Below are positions 1 through 7,191 of a DNA stretch of 64,000 nt, piece by piece. The DNA is from Brucella tritici. Lineage in GTDB: Bacteria; Pseudomonadota; Alphaproteobacteria; Rhizobiales; Rhizobiaceae. A program made the position numbers and the translations under genes. Position 1 is the first letter of the stretch; each line of letters opens with the position of its first letter. The notes beneath the pieces were generated by a model, which was not told the origin of the DNA, did not search any database, and saw nothing but the letters and a program-made list of their open reading frames with translations. The stretch is taken from positions 124,001 to 188,000 of the forward strand of contig NZ_WBWA01000008.1 in the NCBI RefSeq assembly GCF_008932295.1, given 5' to 3'.

Positions 1-595
1 GTGCGAAGTCCGCGCTATCGCGATCATAGACATAAAGGCCCAGATCGCCGCCCGACGGCCAGGCATATTCCACCGCCACCGACTTCATCTTGTAATCATG
101 GACAAACTGCGCAGTGCGGAATGTGCTGTCGGCAAAATTATTGTTGTAGCCATGCACGAAGATCAGGATTTCCTTGTCCTTCGGTCCCTGCTTCGCAAGC
201 GCTGCATTTAATTGTGCGAGAAACTGTTCTGCATTGTCGTAAGGCTGGAATGCGGTCGCAGCGAAATTTTTGGCGGGATCAGGCTTGTAGCCGGTCGACT
301 CGACCTGCCCTTTGACATGAGCCGCCGGAATGCCGACATCGACCTGCGCAAAGTTCAGCGTGTCAGAGCGCTTTGAATTATACGGCTGCGAGAAATTATC
401 CGAGCGCTGGCGGCTCGTCGCCACATAGATGGGAACCACCGCCGCCGGCTTCGCAGGCTTGACGATGGCGGCTTGCGCTGCGGCCACCGATTGCGGGCTT
501 GAATGCGGCCCGTGCCACAGCACGGCGCGGGGCGAGCCACACCCGGCAAGAATCAAGAACGTTGCAAGCACAGCAAGATAAGCGTGTCGGGTCAT
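1..595 (-). CDS. DUF900-type alpha/beta hydrolase lipoprotein (C-terminus cut by window edge)
   Basis: Reading the minus strand from the ATG at 595 gives an open frame of 198 codons that runs off the window start. The N-terminus is a lipoprotein signal (hydrophobic stretch ending LILAGC), so the mature protein should be anchored in the envelope. Further on come a DUF900-like N-terminal region (YVATSRQR, TLNFAQVDVGIP) and the hydrolase segment ILIFVHGYNNNFA, the strand-turn leading to the oxyanion hole; the GHSMG nucleophile lies beyond the edge. It is clearly paralogous to the complete gene at 35813..36943, which shares FVHGYNNNFA, the VHDY motif and YVYDRDSA/YLYDRDSA. Substrate unknown. The family and lipoprotein nature are well supported; only the partial extent limits the call. 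Confidence 0.85.
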   Translation of the reverse strand, partial: MTRHAYLAVLATFLILAGCGSPRAVLWHGPHSSPQSVAAAQAAIVKPAKPAAVVPIYVATSRQRSDNFSQPYNSKRSDTLNFAQVDVGIPAAHVKGQVESTGYKPDPAKNFAATAFQPYDNAEQFLAQLNAALAKQGPKDKEILIFVHGYNNNFADSTFRTAQFVHDYKMKSVAVEYAWPSGGDLGLYVYDRDSADFA

Positions 596-870
596 CGTCG
601 CAGCGATCCGTTCCTGTCATCCGATCCACGCGATTGAAAACAGGAAATTCGCTCCATGGCAATGCATTGGCGCTGCCATTGGCTTTTTGCAATGCGAACC
701 ACTCCAGAGGGCCGACCGTCCGCGAGTGAAAATTCCGTTCTCATTTACGGGTAAAGTTGGAATGGAAACGTTCCAAATGCTGAAAGCTTTGCGAAGCCAT
801 GCCTTCAGATCGCATTCGCCCCGGCTATCATGAAACATATGTCGGCCGAAGCATCACAAGGAGGTCACGC

Positions 871-966
871 ATGAGCCATTACCTGCTCGCCAGCGGCGAT
901 CTTCTCGTCATTGCAGCGATCATTCTGTCGGTCGCCTATCTGTCCTGGAAGCAATTTTCCAAATAG
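871..966 (+). CDS. 31-residue single-span membrane peptide
   Basis: A very short frame begins at ATG 871, directly behind a near-consensus ribosome binding site (AAGGAGGT at 858-865, spacing 5). It encodes a short polar N-terminus, one hydrophobic helix rich in L, I, A and V (about residues 8-25), and a basic tail WKQFSK, which suggests an N-out/C-in single-span peptide. The strong site and clean membrane topology argue that it is translated. It lies alone between a lipoprotein gene on the other strand and the tRNA-Asp repeats. I do not recognise a family and assign no function. Confidence 0.5.
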   Translation: MSHYLLASGDLLVIAAIILSVAYLSWKQFSK

Positions 967-1047
967 CAGACATACGGTTCGGCGAAGCGGCTGCGCCCCG
1001 GCAATTCCCATGAAGTTTTTTGAAGAGAAGACGGCACCGTAAAACAG

Positions 1048-1270
1048 GCGGTGGGCGCCACTTTCGTGTCAACGTTCAATCTATCGATTTGTTGAAAGGA
1101 AAGTGGCGCGAGTGACGGGGCTCGAACCCGCGACCTCCGGCGTGACAGGCCGGCACTCTAACCAACTGAGCTACACCCGCGCATTTCTCGGCAACCTTGC
1201 GGCTGCGTCGCACCGGCGTTTCCGTCCGGTGTGAGCGGTCGTTTAAGGGGTTCTCGAACAAGTGTCAAGC
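1048..1270. repeat. 223-bp direct repeat, copy 1 (contains tRNA-Asp)
   Basis: This segment is repeated at 1371..1593 (offset 323) with about three substitutions, all in the stretch 3' of the tRNA in its own sense (g/a near 1054, c/t near 1086, a/g near 1096). The unit includes the tRNA, the region where its promoter should lie (1181-1270) and about 55 bp of its 3' flank, so each copy can be expressed on its own. The 100-bp spacer between the copies is not repeated. Confidence 0.9.
1104..1180 (-). tRNA. tRNA-Asp(GTC), copy 1
   Basis: On the minus strand 1180 to 1104 folds as a standard tRNA. The 7-bp acceptor is GCGGGTG paired with CACTCGC (one G-T pair). The anticodon stem CCGGC/GCCGG encloses the loop CTGTCAC with anticodon GTC, the T-loop is GTTCGAGCC, the discriminator is G and CCA is encoded at 1106-1104. 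No intron. Confidence 0.97.
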
Positions 1271-1370
1271 GCGTGTTTGGAGAAGAATTGGAATATTGTA
1301 AAAATCATTCACAGGGCATTTCAATGCCCTTTCACGATCAGCAATTCTGGCTTGAGAAAAAGTAAAAATG

Positions 1371-1593
1371 GCGGTAGGCGCCACTTTCGTGTCAACGTTC
1401 AATCTATTGATTTGTTGAGAGGAAAGTGGCGCGAGTGACGGGGCTCGAACCCGCGACCTCCGGCGTGACAGGCCGGCACTCTAACCAACTGAGCTACACC
1501 CGCGCATTTCTCGGCAACCTTGCGGCTGCGTCGCACCGGCGTTTCCGTCCGGTGTGAGCGGTCGTTTAAGGGGTTCTCGAACAAGTGTCAAGC
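1371..1593. repeat. 223-bp direct repeat, copy 2 (contains tRNA-Asp)
   Basis: Second copy of the unit at 1048..1270. The tRNA and its 5' flank are identical between the copies, as expected for a recent duplication or one kept uniform by gene conversion. Confidence 0.9.
1427..1503 (-). tRNA. tRNA-Asp(GTC), copy 2
   Basis: Identical over all 77 positions to the tRNA at 1104..1180, with the same GTC anticodon and encoded CCA (1429-1427). From 1504 to the TetR gene at 1833 I see no other gene; only the 5' flank of this tRNA and the TetR operator occupy it. Confidence 0.97.
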
Positions 1594-1792
1594 AAGGGTC
1601 ACGAAGAAAGAATAAGAATTTTCGATTTTGCTGTCGAACGCCCGATTTCCGGGCTTTTTCAATGACATCAAACTTATCCACAAACCCGGCCAGCCCCCCG
1701 GAATCGAAGCAATTTTCAGAATCATCCACATCGCGCGTTCCGAAAGCCGCGCCTTACGGCAACTAGCAAACTCCAATTAGTTGCTTGATTTC

Positions 1793-1810
1793 ATACCAAC
1801 CGGTTGGTAT
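1793..1810. promoter_or_regulatory. TetR-type operator palindrome
   Basis: ATACCAACCGGTTGGTAT is a perfect 18-bp inverted repeat centred 31 bp upstream of the TetR start codon. This size and symmetry are typical of TetR/AcrR operators, so autorepression of the 1833 gene and co-control of the following SRPBCC gene is the natural reading. Confidence 0.75.
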
Positions 1811-1832
1811 TGTTTTAATCAGGAGCAAGATC

Positions 1833-2450
1833 ATGGCACGCAAACAGAACCCGCAGACCCGTTCCAACCTGCTTGATGCAGCGTTGAGCGTTATTCGCAC
1901 CAAGGGTTACACCGCAACGACGGTCGATGACATCTGCACGAAGGCATCCCTGTCAAAGGGCGCTTTCTTTCATCATTTTTCCAGCAAGGAAGACCTCGCG
2001 GTTGCCGCCGCGAACTACTGGTCGGAAACGACAGGCGCGCTCTTTGCCGATGCCGCCTATCATGCTCCTGAAGACCCGCTTGAGCGCGTGCTGGCCTATG
2101 TCGAGTTGCGGAAGCAGCTCGTTCAAGGCGAACTGCCTGACTTCACCTGTCTCGTCGGCACCATGACGCAGGAAGTCTATGAAACCAATTCCGTGATCCG
2201 GAATGCCTGCTGGGACAGCATTTCAAGCCATGCGGACACGCTTGTCCCGGATATCGCGGCCGCGATGGAGCGCTATGCGGTTGCAGGTGATTTCACCGCT
2301 GAAAGCCTTGCTCTTCATACGCAGGCGGTCATTCAGGGCGCTTTTATCATCGCCAAGGCAAGCGGCGACCCGCTGCATGCGGTCGAAAGCGTCGACCATC
2401 TCAAGCGATATATAAGCCTGCTTTTCAAAAAGCCTGCCAACACCCACTGA
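1833..2450 (+). CDS. TetR/AcrR family transcriptional repressor
   Basis: A 205-residue protein with the classic TetR N-terminal DNA-binding domain: TRSNLLDAALSVIRTKGY (helix 1) followed by the helix-turn-helix TTVDDICTKASLSKGAFFHH and FSSKEDLAVA. The C-terminal part is the variable ligand-binding/dimer domain. I chose ATG 1833 because AGGAG (1821-1825) precedes it at good spacing; an in-frame ATG at 1785 would place the operator inside the gene. The perfect operator palindrome at 1793..1810 points to autoregulation. The next gene, 27 bp downstream, is an SRPBCC/AHSA1 protein, a common partner. The effector cannot be read from sequence. Confidence 0.9.
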   Translation: MARKQNPQTRSNLLDAALSVIRTKGYTATTVDDICTKASLSKGAFFHHFSSKEDLAVAAANYWSETTGALFADAAYHAPEDPLERVLAYVELRKQLVQGELPDFTCLVGTMTQEVYETNSVIRNACWDSISSHADTLVPDIAAAMERYAVAGDFTAESLALHTQAVIQGAFIIAKASGDPLHAVESVDHLKRYISLLFKKPANTH

Positions 2451-2477
2451 ACTGAAAACCGACAAAGGGAGGAAACC

Positions 2478-2921
2478 ATGCCCAGCACTATTCGCCTGCA
2501 CCGTGTCTTCGCCACCAAGCCGGAGAAGGTTTATCGCGCATTTATCGAGCCGGATGCCGTAGCCAGCTGGCTACCGCCATATGGCTTCACCTGCACCGTC
2601 CACGAGCTGGACGCAAAGGTCGGCGGCAAACACAAAATGTCGTTCCGTAATTTCACGACCGGCCACAGCCATTCTTTCGGCGGCACATATGTCGAACTCG
2701 TTCCGGGGGAACGGCTGGTCTATACGGACAGTTTCGACGACCCGAACCTGCCCGGCGAAATGAAAGTCACGATAACCCTGAAAGCCGTTTCGGTCGGAAC
2801 GGAAATCAACATCGAACAGCAAGGTGTGCCTGATATCATTCCCGCTGAAGCCTGCTATCTCGGCTGGCAGGAATCCCTGGAGAAATTGAAGAAGCTCGTT
2901 GAGCCCGAAATCAACCAGTAA
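2478..2921 (+). CDS. SRPBCC (AHSA1-like) domain protein
   Basis: A 147-residue protein made of one START/SRPBCC fold of the AHSA1 type. It opens with STIRLHRVFATKPEKVYRAFIEPDAVASWLPP, characteristic of the family, continues with the central GGKHKMSFRN strand and FGGTYVELVPGERLVYTDSF, and ends with the helix GWQESLEKLKKLVE. These proteins enclose a hydrophobic cavity; no catalytic residues are implied. The ribosome site GGGAGG (2467-2472) supports ATG 2478. It probably forms a two-gene operon with the TetR repressor. Confidence 0.88.
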   Translation: MPSTIRLHRVFATKPEKVYRAFIEPDAVASWLPPYGFTCTVHELDAKVGGKHKMSFRNFTTGHSHSFGGTYVELVPGERLVYTDSFDDPNLPGEMKVTITLKAVSVGTEINIEQQGVPDIIPAEACYLGWQESLEKLKKLVEPEINQ

Positions 2922-2936
2922 TGTTGTTTCGACAAT

Positions 2937-2977
2937 GAAGCGCGGGGCTGGTCAGCAGAAGATGCCGCCCCCGCTTC
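2937..2977 (+). terminator. Weak GC-rich hairpin after the TetR/SRPBCC unit
   Basis: GAAGCGcGGGGC (2937-2948) can pair with GCCCCCGCTTC (2967-2977) with one bulge. No clear T-run follows, so termination may be weak. Confidence 0.35.
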
Positions 2978-3017
2978 GTCGATTGAATGAATATCTGCCA
3001 GAAATTTCCGATCTTCT

Positions 3018-3059
3018 TTGAGATACAACAAATCCGGTTTGCGCCTGTCACTCTAGAAT
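3018..3059 (+). promoter_or_regulatory. NnrR/FNR-type box and -10 element before the DUF2249 operon
   Basis: TTG-AGATACAA-CAA (3018-3031) fits TTG-N8-CAA and is followed by a good -10, TAGAAT at 3054-3059. Box centre to -10 centre is about 32 bp, the geometry of an FNR class II promoter, predicting a start near 3066. The leader then holds a perfect 8-bp hairpin, GGCTGTCA (3077-3084) with TGACAGCC (3103-3110), just before the start codon. Confidence 0.6.
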
Positions 3060-3120
3060 GGCTCGAATGATGATGCGGCTGTCATCATCATGCTTCGAAG
3101 CCTGACAGCCACGGAACAAT

Positions 3121-3411
3121 ATGATGTCGGCAGAACCTGTCTCACTATCCCCCGTAATCGATGTCCGCACCATACCGCCGATTTCGCGGCATGCGACGAT
3201 CTTCTCGATGATCGATTCGCTTGAACCCGGCGAAGCGCTGGAAATCGTCAACGATCACGATCCCGTACCGCTGCGCCACCAGCTTGAAACCCGTAATCCG
3301 GGCGCATTCTCGTGGGTCTACAAGGAAACTGGTCCGTTATGGCGGGTCGAGATCGGTCGCCGGAAAGGCCATCATGGCGCTGACCATGAGTGTACCTGCG
3401 GCAATCACTGA
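3121..3411 (+). CDS. DUF2249 domain protein (first gene of denitrification-linked operon)
   Basis: A 96-residue cytosolic protein of the DUF2249 family. Key signatures are IDVRTIPPISRHATIFSMID, LEPGEALEIVNDHDPVPLRHQLE and FSWVYKETGPLWRVEIGR. The fold is considered close to TusA/SirA-type small sulfur-carrier domains, but the usual Cys-Pro is not present. The tail HHGADHECTCGNH is rich in His and Cys and could bind metal (inference). It heads an operon with a 12-span membrane protein, a second DUF2249 protein and a DUF59 protein, behind an FNR-type promoter at 3018-3059. The start may be ATG 3121 or the next ATG at 3124. No biochemical role is established. Confidence 0.8.
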   Translation: MMSAEPVSLSPVIDVRTIPPISRHATIFSMIDSLEPGEALEIVNDHDPVPLRHQLETRNPGAFSWVYKETGPLWRVEIGRRKGHHGADHECTCGNH

Positions 3412-3445
3412 AGTCTTATAGGCACAACGTCCGGGACGAACTGAG

Positions 3446-4813
3446 ATGATCGGCGCGACGCTTTCCCGTTGGACCCTCTCCTACTTTGCCGCTTCGCTGG
3501 CTTTCCTCGTCTTTGGACTTGCCTTGATGGCGGGCGGTTTCGGCTATCCCGGTCACGGCATTCGCGCGGCTGAAACACTTATAATCGTGCACGCCATCTG
3601 TATAGGATGGCTTGCACTACTCATGAGTGGCGCACTTCTGCAATTCGTGCCGGTTCTGGTCAACAGATCCCTGTGGGGAAGCCGGGCAAGCCTCCCCGCC
3701 TTGCTTCTGCTGGTAGCAGGACTTTCCGGTCTGCTCGTTGGCTTTGCAGGCATGGCCGGGATGACGGAAAATCCGGCATGGCTGCTCCCGGTCTCCGGCA
3801 TCCTGTTGACCTGCGGATTTTCCATCATTTTCGCAATATTGGGCATGACGCTCTGGCTTGCTCGCCCGATCACCCTGCCCGCACGGTTTGTTGCGGCAGG
3901 CATCTGTTGTCTTCTGATAACAGCACTGCTTGGCAGTATTTTCACCTTCGTGCTGTCCGGCTTCACGGAGCAAGCCGTTCTGCTCGATATTGCCGGTGCG
4001 GCATTGCCGGTTCACGCCGCACTTGGCCTTGGCGGCTGGATGACTTTCACGGCTATGGGCGTGAGCTACAGATTGCTGACAATGTTCATGCTGTCCCCCG
4101 ATGCTGCGCGGCAGACAACCAGAATTATCTGGTGGGAAGGCGCTGCTGCCCTGACCATCCTCGCAATCGGAATCGTCGTTGTCGCCTTGGAAATGGGGTC
4201 AATCGAGATAGCCGTGACAGCGGCCCTCATTCCCGGCATCGCCTGCATCGCGCTCTATATCGTCGATATCCAGACGATCTACCGGCAGCGTAAACGCAAG
4301 ACGATAGAATTGAACAGCGCCGCCAGCATTCCAGCCTTCATCGCGCTTGGGCTTTCAATTCTTCTGGCAATTGCCCTCTTCTGGACGGGCGCCACCGATG
4401 CGATGATTGCAGCCCTTGTCTATCTGTTTACCTTCGGTTGGCTGACCGGCCTCAGCCTTGCCCAGCTCTACAAGATCGTACCGTTTCTGACCTGGCTCGA
4501 ATGTTATGGCCCCGTCATGGGGCGTGCACCGACACCACGTGTGCAGGATATGGTCAGCGAACGCCGCGCACGACAGTGGTTCGCTCTTTATTATACTGGC
4601 GTTGCAGTCACGACGCTGGCTTTGATTGCCGAATATCCAACCGTATTTCGTTTGGCCATTATGCTGAATCTCATGGCGATCCTTGCATTGATCGTGCACT
4701 TCTTTCGCGCCCGGCGGCTTCTTGATGTACCGAACGGCCTACGCCTGCCAAAAGGGGCAACCCTGCCGCATCTCATCTATGCCGGTGAACCAATTCTCAG
4801 GAGATCGAAATGA
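3446..4813 (+). CDS. Polytopic membrane protein, possibly heme-binding (oxidase subunit I/NnrS-like)
   Basis: A 455-residue, very hydrophobic protein with about 12 predicted membrane helices. Two helices carry a conserved-looking pattern of a helix-start His followed by Gly/aromatic residues: VHAICIGWLALLMSGALL (His49) and PVHAALGLGGWMTFTAMG (His190). This recalls the H-x-N/G motifs of heme-copper oxidase subunit I and of NnrS, where such His residues ligate heme b; heme binding here is inference. The canonical oxidase CuB histidine cluster is not apparent, so it is unlikely to be an oxidase. It follows the first DUF2249 gene by 34 bp and overlaps the second by 4 bp (ATGA), so it is translationally coupled and probably acts with those proteins. 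Confidence 0.7.
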   Translation: MIGATLSRWTLSYFAASLAFLVFGLALMAGGFGYPGHGIRAAETLIIVHAICIGWLALLMSGALLQFVPVLVNRSLWGSRASLPALLLLVAGLSGLLVGFAGMAGMTENPAWLLPVSGILLTCGFSIIFAILGMTLWLARPITLPARFVAAGICCLLITALLGSIFTFVLSGFTEQAVLLDIAGAALPVHAALGLGGWMTFTAMGVSYRLLTMFMLSPDAARQTTRIIWWEGAAALTILAIGIVVVALEMGSIEIAVTAALIPGIACIALYIVDIQTIYRQRKRKTIELNSAASIPAFIALGLSILLAIALFWTGATDAMIAALVYLFTFGWLTGLSLAQLYKIVPFLTWLECYGPVMGRAPTPRVQDMVSERRARQWFALYYTGVAVTTLALIAEYPTVFRLAIMLNLMAILALIVHFFRARRLLDVPNGLRLPKGATLPHLIYAGEPILRRSK

Positions 4814-5343
4814 CACTCTCAGTTCAGGACATCACGCACCATGTGCTGGACGTACGCCCGCTGATCAAGGGCGGCGTGGAACCCTTCAATGCCATCATGG
4901 AAGCAGTCGATGGTCTTTCGCCGGGACAAAGCCTCCTGCTGATCGCCCCGTTCAAACCGGCGCCGCTTTTCAGTGTCATGGAGCGAAAAGGCTTTTCTGC
5001 AAAGGCAGAGCCTCTGGATAATGGTGACTGGCAAGTCCTGTTCAGTCCGGTGATGGATGCCACGCCGGAACTGCGGTTCTCGGACAATGTCGTATCGCCG
5101 GATGTCTGGCCTGAACCATCGCGCTATCTTGATTGTTCGGACATGCAGCCACCGGAACCGATGGTGCGCATTCTTGCCGAAGTGGAAGATATGCCTGCGG
5201 GTACGGTCCTGTTCGCATTGCTGCACCGCGAGCCGTTGTTCCTCTTTCCCGAATTGGAAAACCGCGGTCATGAATGGGTCGGCAACTTCGATGAGACCGG
5301 TGCTGCCTATCGTATCATGATCCGCGTCGGAGACGCGAGGTAG
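4810..5343 (+). CDS. Tandem DUF2249 domain protein
   Basis: A 177-residue soluble protein with two DUF2249 repeats. The first is LDVRPLIKGGVEPFNAIMEA through LSPGQSLLLIAPFKPAPLFSVME (about residues 13-75). The second is LDCSDMQPPEPMVRILAEVE through MPAGTVLFALLHREPLFLFPELE and EWVGNFDETGAAYRIMI (about residues 103-172). The start codon overlaps the stop of the membrane protein gene (ATGA), and the DUF59 gene follows after 5 bp, so the four genes form one tightly packed operon. No catalytic residues are recognised; a role as small carrier or regulator in Fe-S or heme handling during nitrite respiration is only a hypothesis. Confidence 0.8.
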   Translation: MTLSVQDITHHVLDVRPLIKGGVEPFNAIMEAVDGLSPGQSLLLIAPFKPAPLFSVMERKGFSAKAEPLDNGDWQVLFSPVMDATPELRFSDNVVSPDVWPEPSRYLDCSDMQPPEPMVRILAEVEDMPAGTVLFALLHREPLFLFPELENRGHEWVGNFDETGAAYRIMIRVGDAR

Positions 5344-5348
5344 TCGTC

Positions 5349-5666
5349 ATGCAACACGAAACACATGCCCGGATGGAGACGCAGATCATCCAAAGTCTGC
5401 GTCTGGTGCTCGACCCCGAACTTGGGTTCAATCTCGTTGACCTTGGCATGATCTACAGTATCGACATTCGTGAAGGTGGAAATGTCGATATCTGCATGAC
5501 GACGACAACACCCGGTTGCCCGGCTGCCGGTTATCTGACCGATGCCGTTCGTGCGAGCGCCGAATCTGTTGAAGGTGTTCATGCTGTGAATGTCGAACTG
5601 ACCTATGAACCGGAGTGGATTCCGGAGATGGCGATGCCTGAGGTGCAGGCTCGGTTTGGAGATTGA
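5349..5666 (+). CDS. DUF59/MIP18-type metal-sulfur cluster biosynthesis protein
   Basis: A 105-residue protein of the MIP18/SufT/PaaD N-domain (DUF59) family. Visible motifs are IIQSLRLVLDPELGFNLVDLGMIY, MTTTTPGCPAAGYLTDAVR with the conserved Cys57, and VNVELTYEPEWIPEMA. Family members help assemble or deliver Fe-S clusters. It is the last gene of the DUF2249 operon and is followed at once by a strong terminator (5691-5733). The pairing with DUF2249 proteins under an NO-type promoter suggests maturation or repair of an iron enzyme during denitrification (inference). Confidence 0.85.
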   Translation: MQHETHARMETQIIQSLRLVLDPELGFNLVDLGMIYSIDIREGGNVDICMTTTTPGCPAAGYLTDAVRASAESVEGVHAVNVELTYEPEWIPEMAMPEVQARFGD

Positions 5667-5690
5667 TCTCCCGTACATATCCGCATCAGG

Positions 5691-5733
5691 GAAACCAGCG
5701 AACAGTGCCAATCTGTTCGCTGGTTTCTCTTTT
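5691..5733 (+). terminator. Strong rho-independent terminator of the DUF2249 operon
   Basis: GAAACCAGCGAACAG (5691-5705) and CTGTTCGCTGGTTTC (5713-5727) form a perfect 15-bp stem with a 7-nt loop, followed by TCTTTT. It separates this operon from nirK. Confidence 0.9.
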
Positions 5734-5839
5734 GGCCAAACCCCTTTGCTCCAGCGCAAACAAAGAGAAACATACATCAATTAAATACATTAAGTGATTG
5801 ATATCAAATAATAATTATTACTCAACTTTCTGCGCCACC

Positions 5840-5881
5840 TTGATCGCAGTCAAGGACCACCAAAGTGTCTCTTTCTATAGT
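5840..5881 (+). promoter_or_regulatory. NnrR/FNR-type box and -10 of nirK
   Basis: TTGATCGCAGTCAA (5840-5853) is one base from the palindromic TTGAT-N4-ATCAA consensus. The -10 TATAGT lies at 5876-5881, 32 bp from the box centre, giving a predicted start near 5888 and a 44-nt leader before ATG 5932. This is the clearest Crp/Fnr-family site in the window. Confidence 0.85.
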
Positions 5882-5931
5882 CGGCATGACAGAGCAGGAA
5901 ATGCTCGGTCCTATCGTAAAGGAGAGTATCG

Positions 5932-7062
5932 ATGGTCGACCAGATGCAAATCAGCCGCCGCAGCATATTGGCAGGAGCCGCCCTCGCCGGGGCGCTTGCG
6001 CCGGTTCTGGCAACCACATCCGCCTGGGGACAAGGCGCAGTGAGGAAGGCAAGTGCGGCAGAAATAGCGGCACTTCCGCGCCAGAAAGTGGAGTTGGTGG
6101 ACCCTCCCTTCGTGCATGCCCACAGTCAGGTTGCAGAAGGCGGACCAAAAGTGGTCGAATTCACCATGGTGATCGAGGAAAAGAAGATCGTCATTGATGA
6201 TGCGGGAACCGAAGTTCACGCCATGGCATTCAACGGCACCGTTCCGGGACCGCTCATGGTCGTGCATCAAGACGATTATGTCGAACTGACCCTCATCAAC
6301 CCTGAAACCAACACGCTGATGCACAATATCGATTTCCACGCGGCAACAGGTGCATTGGGCGGCGGCGGGCTGACCGAAATCAATCCGGGTGAGAAGACCA
6401 TCCTGCGCTTCAAGGCGACCAAGCCCGGCGTCTTCGTCTACCACTGCGCACCTCCCGGAATGGTTCCATGGCACGTGGTATCGGGCATGAATGGTGCCAT
6501 TATGGTGCTGCCGCGCGAGGGATTGCATGACGGCAAGGGAAAAGCCCTGACCTATGACAAAATTTATTATGTCGGCGAACAGGATTTCTATGTGCCGCGT
6601 GACGAGGACGGGAAGTTCAAGAAATATGATGCGCCCGGTGACGCTTATGAAGACACGGTCAAGGTCATGCGCACCCTCACCCCAACCCATGTCGTGTTCA
6701 ACGGCGCTGTTGGAGCACTGACCGGCGACAAGGCCATGACGGCAGCGGTCGGCGAGAAAGTCCTGATCGTCCATTCGCAGGCCAACCGCGATACGAGACC
6801 GCATCTGATCGGAGGGCACGGGGATTATGTCTGGTCAACCGGCAAGTTCAACACGCCGCCGGATGTTGATCAGGAAACCTGGTTCATTCCGGGCGGTGCG
6901 GCCGGAGCAGCTTTCTATACGTTCCAGCAGCCCGGCATCTATGCCTATGTGAATCATAATCTGATCGAGGCCTTTGAACTCGGCGCTGCGGCTCATTTCA
7001 AGGTCACGGGTGAATGGAACGACGATCTGATGACATCGGTTCTCGCGCCATCCGGCACGTAA
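5932..7062 (+). CDS. nirK: Copper-containing nitrite reductase NirK
   Basis: Periplasmic enzyme reducing nitrite to nitric oxide with electrons from cupredoxin or cytochrome c. The 376-residue protein opens with a Tat-type signal ([20 protein letters not shown]). It has two cupredoxin domains with all expected ligands visible: type 1 copper His131, Cys172 ([11 protein letters not shown]), His181 and Met186; type 2 copper His136, His171 and His342; catalytic Asp134 (HNIDFH) and His291 ([13 protein letters not shown]). Start chosen at ATG 5932 behind AAGGAG. The upstream FNR/NnrR box and -10 indicate control by NO and low oxygen. nirV follows. Confidence 0.97.
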   Translation: MVDQMQISRRSILAGAALAGALAPVLATTSAWGQGAVRKASAAEIAALPRQKVELVDPPFVHAHSQVAEGGPKVVEFTMVIEEKKIVIDDAGTEVHAMAFNGTVPGPLMVVHQDDYVELTLINPETNTLMHNIDFHAATGALGGGGLTEINPGEKTILRFKATKPGVFVYHCAPPGMVPWHVVSGMNGAIMVLPREGLHDGKGKALTYDKIYYVGEQDFYVPRDEDGKFKKYDAPGDAYEDTVKVMRTLTPTHVVFNGAVGALTGDKAMTAAVGEKVLIVHSQANRDTRPHLIGGHGDYVWSTGKFNTPPDVDQETWFIPGGAAGAAFYTFQQPGIYAYVNHNLIEAFELGAAAHFKVTGEWNDDLMTSVLAPSGT

Positions 7063-7073
7063 AGCAAATGTTT

Positions 7074-7102
7074 GAAGGCGCCTCAACTCCCAGGGTGCCT
7101 TC
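7074..7102 (+). other. Hairpin between nirK and nirV
   Basis: GAAGGCGCC (7074-7082) can pair with GGGTGCCTTC (7093-7102), almost perfectly, 12 bp after the nirK stop. It may stabilise the nirK 3' end or attenuate read-through into nirV; no T-run follows. Confidence 0.4.
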
Positions 7103-7191
7103 GGCAAACCTTCCCTGAATCGTGCTTTACGAAGAAAGGCTCGGGGCTGCATCCATTTGCCTCCCATATGGCTGCGGTCCCTTGATATCCG

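Noticed and set aside
1076-1584. Two identical 61-codon frames over the tRNA region
   Set aside because: They are translations of the tRNA-Asp genes (the familiar VAQLVRVPACHAGGRGFEPR pattern), not proteins.
3446-4813. Calling the 455-residue membrane protein NnrS or an oxidase
   Set aside because: The similarity is limited to two His-containing helices; the CuB ligands are not seen and NnrS assignment would need an alignment.
5798-5807. TTGATATCAA palindrome upstream of nirK
   Set aside because: The half sites are too close for a Crp/Fnr site (no 4-base spacer); the box at 5840 has the right spacing and -10.
5911-6819. Long open frame on the minus strand opposite nirK
   Set aside because: It mirrors the codon pattern of nirK, resembles no family and has no ribosome site; nirK has complete copper ligands.
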